DNA from: Acanthaster planci
Lineage: Eukaryota > Echinodermata > Asteroidea > Valvatida > Acanthasteridae
Direction: 5' to 3'
DNA length: 64,000 nucleotides
Assembly (NCBI RefSeq): GCF_001949145.1
Contig: NW_019091433.1
Span: 743,695-807,694, forward strand
The notes under the pieces were generated by a model. That model saw nothing but the letters and a program-made list of their open reading frames with translations, made no database searches and was not told the origin of the DNA. Shown piece after piece: positions 57,801 to 64,000 of this stretch (within the stretch, counting starts at the first letter, position 1; every line of letters starts with the position of its first letter). The position numbers and the translations under genes are program-made.

Positions 57801-60800
57801 CAATGTGTAGGTTTAGGTGATCGATTACATCAGTATCGTGCACGGGGGGCGATCGATATACAGAATTTACATGATTTATTCTTTCAAAGTGACTATGAAG
57901 GCAAAAACTAATCCTATTACCGGTAATGTGTAAACTGACATTTTAAGGGAATACACTGGTTTTGTGTTGTTATTTGGCCTACATCCGGTAAGGTAACGTT
58001 TCAGTTATTGTCGGTAAAAACATCGGATTGGACACTGGCCGATGTTCCGATTAAAACATCAGATATCGGATTGGCAGTTAAAACCCACAGCAGTTGATCT
58101 CTACATTTAGTTGAGAGTAATTCAGAAACTTTAAAGAACTATCAAATGTCATTATGAAACTATTGTAATCATGGCATTCATGTACATGTATGATTGACCA
58201 CACAGAAAAATACCCAGAAATCAAGCGCTTGATGGGCCATGACGTGAATATTGCTTACATCATGGTCATCATGGTGATTTTCCAAGTCACCACGGCGTAC
58301 CTGCTGAAGGACCAGGCCTGGACGACTATTTTTGTTGTGGCCTACTGCTTTGGCGGGGTTGTCAACCATGCCATGTCCCTTGCACTCCACGAGGTCGGAC
58401 ACAACTTGGCCTTCGGTCACAGTCGGCCCATGTGGAATCGGGTCATTGGGTTCATCGGTAACTGCATCATCGGCGTGCCTGTGTCCGTCTCCTTCAAAAG
58501 GTACCACCAGGATCATCATCGCTATCAGGTACAGACTTGGTGTAATTTTGGCTTGGATGATTGGGAAATGGGTGGGCGGTCTGCCTCTTTGTCCTGACAG
58601 CACCGCGGGACCATACGCATAAACAGATACGTCAGTTCTCATTTCCCTGTGACACCCCAATTTCTCCAATACCGCCAGAATGTAGTTTTCCCCCTGCAGT
58701 GAGCTTTCGTGTGTTTTTCTCTAACAATCATTTTGACAACAAATTTTATGAAAATTAAACACTCAATGTTCTCCCAAAACATCCATTTTCCTGAGGCAAA
58801 AATGTTGACTTTTCACCATTGATATGTTCAGTTTATGTATACATGTGGTGGTGAACTATATATGATTTTAACAATAAAGTACAATGAAGATCTGAACTGA
58901 AATTTCATTGACGTACCCAGAATGAATGGCTTTATGCAAAGTTTCAAAAAGATTGGGTATGGGACAGCTGAAATTGTAGGGATCTGCTCTGCCCTCTCTC
59001 TGGTAGTGAGATGTTCGGGAAAAAAACACCCTGCTGTTATAGGGTTCATCTCTTCTTCTCTCCTTTAGGGTGAGGAGTCGCTGGACCCAGACCTGCCGTC
59101 AGAGTGGGAGGGCTACCTCTTCCGCAACGCCCCAACCAAGGCCATCTGGATGCTGCTGCAGCCTTTCTTCTACGCCTTCCGCCCCATGTTGCGGCGCCCC
59201 AAGGCGCCCACCCGCCTGGAGGTCATCAACTACGCCGTGCAGATCGTCTTCAACGCTGCCATCATCTACTTCTTCAACCTGAAGGCCTACCTGTACCTGC
59301 TCATCGGCACCATCACGGTCATGGGGATCCACCCGATGGCTGGCCACTTTGTCTCGGAGCACTACCTCTTCAAGGAGGGCCACGAGACCTACTCGTACTA
59401 CGGACCGTACAACTACATTGCCTTCAATGTTGGGTATCACATGGAACACCATGACTTCCCTAACATTCCTGGGAACAAGCTTCCTTTGGTAAGCACCCAT
59501 TGTACCCATCCTAGCCTTCCTCACAAACCACTGTAGCATGTTTTAACTGTCCTATATCTGAGATCCAACAACTAGCTTTTGAAGTGTCAAACTTTCACTT
59601 TCGTTCACCTTTTCACCTCAGTGACAGACAAGAGATTGGGCAGGCACTGCATAATCGTGCCGTTTCTGCCATGCTTCCAGCACCCAGTTGGAAATTTCGT
59701 GGAGGCAGCACATTTGGATAAAAAAAAGCCATACAGAGTCTGGGCCGTACGCAAGCGATTCAACATGTACATGTTACATGTCTGCATTGTAGAATGACAT
59801 CACTAGGCATCGAAGCACTCTCTGTTATGTACACAGAATAGAATCCATAATGCCTCGTCTGAACTGTTTAAATTTTGCTTAAAGCCAGGTTTCTAACGTG
59901 TGGAGAATATGCCTTTCTGCACAGTTGGGATGGAAACATTCTTAGCCGTATTCTTTCATCCACATTTCCACTTTATGCTTACTCACTATTTCCCCACGGG
60001 AATTGGGACCAAAAAGCTTTTCCAAGCATGGACTAGATGGCATAATTTTGTTCGATAATGATACTATGAGAGAATCTTCTCATTCCATCTCCAATCAAAG
60101 GATAATCGAAGTTATGACTCTAAAGTTAACATGTCAAACTCTGTGTTAACCCAAACAGGAGCTAAAGATATATTCTTGGCAGCTGAGGAAAAAAAAATTT
60201 CCATTGTGTGGGCATTTTAAGACACAGAAGAGTCAGGGTTATAGATCTGTATTTTGTAGTCTGGTTTTTTTCAATGCAAAGGACTTATCTATTGGGCTAG
60301 TACCTAAGAGTTAAAATATATAAGAAGCATCCCCTGGAAATCAAGGTGGAGTTCAATGTCAGAAAGTTGACATGAACTGCAGGTCACATGGTATGAAGGG
60401 GGGACGTGCAGTTCTGCACTTCCAATGTTCGTGATTAAACCATTGATAGTGACATAATGAACTCAATGTTCAAAGTCTAATGACAGTCGCTATTGTCTGT
60501 AGACTGCTTCAGGTCAAGCTCTGTACACTGTCTGTCAATATCATATCCACATAAATACTTGTACATTGCAAGTCTACTTTTCCAGTGTTACAGGGTTCAT
60601 GTGCATATGTAAATTTTTGTACAGTACTTACATGTACATGTACCATGGGGTTCCCTGTTACAAAGTCCAGATGTACTTCATTGTGAAGATCTTTCCAGGC
60701 TATGATACCAGCCATGGCTGCACATTGTAGAATTGTAAATCGAAGGATAAAAAGCCTATTGCTGAATTTATTTGAGGCCCCATTCCTGTACCTTTTTTGC

Positions 60801-61764
60801 ATCCTAAGCTTCCTAAACTGCAGTGGCATATCCTGTGGGTGGGGGGGGGACAGAAGAATTGTTATAATCGAAACAGCAACCCTTACAAAAGAGTGCTAGC
60901 ACCTTCAAAATCTGGATACAATGGAACAGGGGCACACTCCTTGCACTTAATTTATGACTTGAAGCCTCAGTTGCTCGAAGATACATTAATGGTGAAAAAA
61001 GTCCATGGTAACAAACTATCAGAACCATACGAAACTTAACCCTAACACCATCCTCAAACCTTCAAAAACCACCTGAGTGGTGTTAGAGGATTTTGGAGGG
61101 TTGAGGCTACATGGCGAAATTGCATTGCTGATTGAGAAGGATGCATTGTCTCAAGGTTGTGGGTTAGACCATATGATGTTCCTGTTCAGCCATGCATAAA
61201 TTCATGCTCATATTATATGTGAAATCGTCCATGCTGCTCCTGGATTCCATTCACACTGCCTCAGCATAATGAGAGGACTTGCCAGAGGATTTTGAAGGAT
61301 TAAGGCAGTGGGCACCCCTCCAAAGAACATATGTAATTTAGAAACATCAGGCAGTTGGAGGATTTGGAAGGATTGAGGGTGTATCCTAGCCAAAAGAGCC
61401 TAAGTGGTTAGGGCTGATGTTTGATTTTTGCAGCTTGGTTTCTATTCAAAATAGAGCCTTTTTTTTTTTTGGTTTTTTTTTTTGAGGGCCAAAATTATCT
61501 ATGGGTAATGTTAACTTGATGTCTAACCATGTATGAAAAAATGGTGTGAAATATTCTTAAATTGTTTGTTTCTTGATTTATTCTAAGCTGAGGAAGATAG
61601 CTCCAGATTACTACGATGTGTTGCCTACCCATGATTCCTTTGCCATGGTAGTGTGGAACTTCATCTTCAATCCGTCATTTGGTCCCTATGCACGCTACAA
61701 GCGGCCAGATTCGATGGACCCCAAGAACATAGATGCCTGGGAGAAGTACATGTACGCGTATTGA
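54755..61764 (+). CDS. DEGS: Sphingolipid delta4-desaturase, DEGS family (gene span, 4 exons)
   Basis: Family role: endoplasmic reticulum membrane di-iron enzyme that introduces the 4,5-trans double bond converting dihydroceramide to ceramide; vertebrate DEGS2 also acts as a C4-hydroxylase. Joining 54755-54836, 58206-58528, 59069-59488 and 61588-61764 gives 333 residues (human DEGS1: 323). The three histidine boxes are HEVGH (89-93), HQDHH (128-132) and HMEHH (259-263), which I believe are the human DEGS1 positions. The start MGLSVS fits the N-myristoylation pattern reported for DEGS1. SDFAWVYTDEPH near the N-terminus and HETYSYYGP are family hallmarks. Its place beside YY1 matches the human DEGS2 locus, but an invertebrate gene may predate the DEGS1/DEGS2 split, so no number is assigned. 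Confidence 0.95.
55538..55650. repeat. Long near-perfect palindrome
   Basis: The left half (TGAGTGATTTTCCACAATTG ... AGGCATTGGGG ... AAAAAGGGGCAAACATT) is complementary to the right half (GCCCCCTTTT ... CAATGCCTTT ... TTGTGCAAAATCACCCA). The arms are about 53 bases with a few mismatches and almost no loop. It could be a foldback MITE or a structured RNA. Confidence 0.8.
56276..56458. mobile_element. MITE-like element with GGCTGCGTTCG ends
   Basis: GGCTGCGTTCGAG at the left and CGAATGCAGCC at the right are terminal inverted repeats. The core is rich in ACTC/GAGT motifs (TTACCCGAGTACTATCCC, CTCAGGTTATCGGGAGTAAC). The ends recall those at 37147-37460. Confidence 0.55.
58206..58528 (+). CDS. DEGS: DEGS exon 2 (histidine boxes 1 and 2)
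   Basis: 323 bases after ACCACACAG and before GTACAG. Encodes residues 28-135: a hydrophobic pair of segments (about 43-61 and 67-81), HEVGH, another hydrophobic stretch (107-122) and HQDHHRYQ. It ends in phase 0 right after histidine box 2. Confidence 0.96.
58529..59068 (+). other. DEGS: DEGS intron 2
   Basis: 0.54 kb, phase 0, immediately after histidine box 2. Nothing else recognised. Confidence 0.85.
59069..59488 (+). CDS. DEGS: DEGS exon 3 (histidine box 3)
   Basis: 420 bases (140 codons) after TCCTTTAG and before GTAAGC, strikingly GC-rich and C-ending in codon use. Encodes residues 136-275 with hydrophobic helices around 196-222, the conserved HETYSYYGP, and box 3 HMEHHDFPNIPG. Confidence 0.97.
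59489..61587 (+). other. DEGS: DEGS intron 3
   Basis: 2.1 kb, phase 0. It contains a foldback element (61036-61385) and T-rich low-complexity sequence at 61460-61485. Confidence 0.8.
61036..61385 (+). mobile_element. Foldback element with CCTCAATCCTCC arms, second copy
   Basis: Starts at TTAA followed by CCCTAACACCATCCTCAAACC and ends near GGAGGATTTGGAAGGATTGAGG. Internal AAGGTTGTGGGTTAGACC is the inverse of a motif in 26560-26944. Confidence 0.6.
61588..61764 (+). CDS. DEGS: DEGS exon 4 (terminal)
   Basis: 177 bases after TTATTCTAAG. Encodes LRKIAPDYYDVLPTHDSFAM through KYMYAY and a TGA stop (residues 276-333). LRKIAPDYYD matches the family C-terminal region. Confidence 0.96.
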   Translation: MRKIAPDYYDVLPTHDSFAMVVWNFIFNPSFGPYARYKRPDSMDPKNIDAWEKYMYAY

Positions 61765-61867
61765 TGTTACAGCTGTAGTCACCGGTTTATTTAATTGCAA
61801 GAAAAGTCCTACACATTGAATGTACAGGGTCCCCGGGATGGTGTCACGGCATTGTGCAGTGGTTTCG

Positions 61868-62905
61868 AGGAAAAATTGTGCCAACTGTAAGTTTATGTCA
61901 CCAGGCAGGCATTGCATGTGTGCATTGGGATGCAAACAAGGCAGTTGTTTTGAAGATAGCATGATGCTTACTTTGTTCACTTACTATGGATGAAGGCTGT
62001 GTTAGGAAATTGGAAACATGACAGTGTCATGACACTGACCCTGTATGGACTTTTTACACATCAGAAGAGCAACCTTTATCATTTCGGTCAGAACAGTGGA
62101 CTGATTACACCGGCTAAGTCATGTGACCTATAGTGGGTATTACTCTTATAGCAAAGTGTGTTTTAAGTGTTGCTTACCAAAACTATTTTCCCTAGAGTGC
62201 TCAGCTTAGTTGCCCGAGTACCATACTGACCATAACTCTAGTTTTGGTAAACGACACTTATGACACACTTTGCTATGGGGGTGGAGAGACGCCATGGTTG
62301 TTGATATTGATACCCACTATAAGTCACTCGACTTGGCAGGCTCAATCGGTCCATTGGATCAAACGGTGCTGATTACATTGATAGGTTTTGCACCAGCACA
62401 TCATGACAGGGTTCTCCCCAGGATTTTTCAAAACTGTCGGGGATTTCCATTGTGGTGTACCAACATTTTGTAAAGCCATGGCATGGAAATATCATCCCCG
62501 TTGTAGATGCCATTAATACTGTTACACAGGGCTAGGCTGCCGCCATGGAAAAAAAAATGTTTGGGGTCGATGTAAGTTCTGCAGATGGTGTAGTATAAAA
62601 TGTTAACCTTCGTAAGTGCAGCCCCAGAAGCGTATTGAGCACACGGCACAGAGAAAACACAGATGCACGCAGGTGCATGTATGATGCCCATGATGGAAGC
62701 TGAGATCTCAAGCAACACCGGCCATGAGGAACATTTGGTGCCGATGTACATGTACGGTGTGCAGTGTGGCCGCCAACGCGCGGTGCACTATGCATGTACT
62801 CTGTAGGCTACCTGCTGTATGTACATGTACATGGAAAAATGCAGGACTATTAACTGCTTTTTCATCTAGATTTTTCGGACATGCAATCTGCATTATGTAA
62901 GATAA
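61868..62905 (+). repeat. ~1 kb duplication, unit 1
   Basis: Starts GAGGAAAAATTGTGCCAACT and ends CATTATGTAAGATAA. It matches 62907-64000 almost throughout with scattered substitutions. A single N at 62906 separates the two. Confidence 0.93.
62122..62325. repeat. Inverted repeat inside the duplicated unit
   Basis: CTATAGTGGGTAT, AGCAAAGTGTG and GCTTACCAAAACTA on the left pair with TAGTTTTGGTAAACG, CACACTTTGCTAT and ATACCCACTATAAG on the right, giving about 60-base arms. The corresponding structure recurs in unit 2 around 63165-63365. Probably a foldback transposon. Confidence 0.75.
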
Positions 62906-62906
62906 N

Positions 62907-64000
62907 TGAGGAAAAATTGTGCCAACTGTAAGTTTATGTCACCAGGCAGGCATTGCATGTGTGCATTGGGATGCAAACAAAGCAGTTGTTTTGAAGATAG
63001 CATGATGCTTACTTTGTTCAATTATTATGGATGAAGGCTGTGTTAGAAAATTGGAAACATGACAGTGTCATGACACTGACCCTGTATGGACTTTTTACAC
63101 ATCAGAAGAGCAACCTTTATCATTTCGGTCGGAGCAGTGGACCGATCACACCTGCTAAGTCATGTGACCTATAGTGGGTATTACTCTTATAGCAAAGTGT
63201 GTTTTAAGTGTTGCTTACCAAAACTATTTTCCCTAGAGTGCTCAGCTTAGTTGCCCGAGTACCATACTGACCGTAATTCTAGTTTTGGTAAACGACACTT
63301 ATGACACACTTTGCTATGGGGTTGAGAGACGCCATGGCTGTTGATATTGATACCCACTATAAGTCACTCGACTTGGCAGGCTCAATCGGTCCATTGGATC
63401 AAACGGTGCTGATTACATTGATAGGTTTTGCACCAGCACATCATGACAGGGTTCTCCCCAGGATTTTTCAAAACTGTCAGGGATTTCCATTGTGGTTTAC
63501 CAACATTTTGCGAAGCCATGGCGTGGAAATATCATCCCCGTCGTAGATGCCATTAACCCTAACCCTCCTCAGTCCTCCAATAGGTGAAGGATTGAGGAGG
63601 GTTAAGGTTAATACTGTTACACAGGGCTAGGCTGCCGCCATGAAAAAAAATGTGTGTGGGGTCGATGTAAGTTCTGCAGATGGTGTAGTATAAAATGTTA
63701 ACCTTCGTAAGTGCAGCCCCAGTAGCGTATTGAGCACACGGCACAGAGAAAACACAGATGCCCGCGGGTGCATGTACGACGCCCATGACGGAAGTTCAGA
63801 TTTCAAGCGACACCGGCCATGAGGAATGTTCAGTGCCGATGTACATGTACGGTGTGCAGTGTGGCCGCCAACGCACGGTGCACAATGCATGTACTCTGTA
63901 GGCTACCTGCTGTATTTACACGTACATGGAAAAATGCAGGACTATTAACTGCTTTTTTATCTAGATTTTTTGGACATGCAATCTGCATTATGTAAGATAA
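62907..64000 (+). repeat. ~1 kb duplication, unit 2
   Basis: Second copy of 61868-62905, ending with CATTATGTAAGATAA exactly at the window edge. It differs by substitutions and by the 51-base insertion at 63557-63607. Confidence 0.93.
63557..63607. mobile_element. 51-base TTAA-flanked mini-foldback insertion
   Basis: Bounded by TTAA at 63553-63556 and 63608-63611. The matching site in unit 1 (62513-62516) has a single TTAA and no insert, so this is a precise insertion with TTAA duplication, the habit of piggyBac-type elements. The ends CCCTAACCCTCCTCA and TGAGGAGGGTTAAGG are inverted repeats covering most of the element. It belongs with the CCTCAATCCTCC foldbacks. Confidence 0.82.

Larger units (their letters stand above)
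54837..58205 (+). other. DEGS: DEGS intron 1
   Basis: 3.4 kb, phase 1. It contains a long near-palindrome (55538-55650), a MITE-like element (56276-56458), a YY1-type CGGCCATCTTTG at 56179-56190, and CpG-rich stretches around 56940-57180. Confidence 0.75.
61765..64000. other. Region downstream of DEGS
   Basis: The DEGS 3' UTR presumably starts here, but no AATAAA is evident before the duplicated units begin at 61868. The remainder is two copies of one ~1 kb sequence. Confidence 0.6.

Noticed and set aside
63557-63570. CCCTAACCCT resembling telomere repeat
   Set aside because: Only one and a half units; it is the end of the 51-base TTAA-flanked inverted-repeat element.

Overview
This is eukaryotic, animal nuclear DNA: spliced genes with GT-AG introns of up to about 12 kb, many short inverted-repeat transposons, and a 244-base assembly gap plus three single N positions. 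Three protein-coding genes can be assembled exon by exon: SLC25A29 (minus strand, 4 coding exons, 292 aa), YY1 (plus, 5 exons, 380 aa) and a dihydroceramide delta4-desaturase of the DEGS family (plus, 4 exons, 333 aa). The proteins are close to vertebrate ones. The frequent TACATGTA and TACCGGTA palindromes and the repeat content suggest a marine invertebrate, probably a deuterostome (echinoderm, hemichordate or cephalochordate). The species cannot be named from the sequence.

Layout. 1-7444: sequence downstream of SLC25A29, with possible 3' UTR and one hAT-like MITE. 7445-27511: SLC25A29, whose four coding exons are separated by introns of 1.5, 12.1 and 5.1 kb filled with small repeats and MITEs. 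27512-43401: a 16 kb intergenic region with a 2 kb tandem duplication, the assembly gap, a dead non-LTR retrotransposon fragment, a tRNA-derived SINE with a perfect 13-base target-site duplication, and several MITEs and inverted repeats. 43402-50639: YY1. 50640-54754: YY1 3' UTR and intergenic DNA. 54755-61764: DEGS. 61765-64000: two copies of a ~1 kb unit, one carrying a 51-base TTAA-flanked insertion that the other lacks.

The three genes share no biochemical pathway: a mitochondrial basic amino acid carrier, a zinc-finger transcription factor and a sphingolipid desaturase. Their neighbourhood is the notable part. In human 14q32, DEGS2, YY1 and SLC25A29 lie together in the same order, so the window appears to preserve an ancient microsyntenic block. 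YY1 intron 1 also carries a cluster of YY1-type sites (AAGATGGC/GCCATCTT), resembling the intron-1 self-regulatory cluster known for mammalian YY1.
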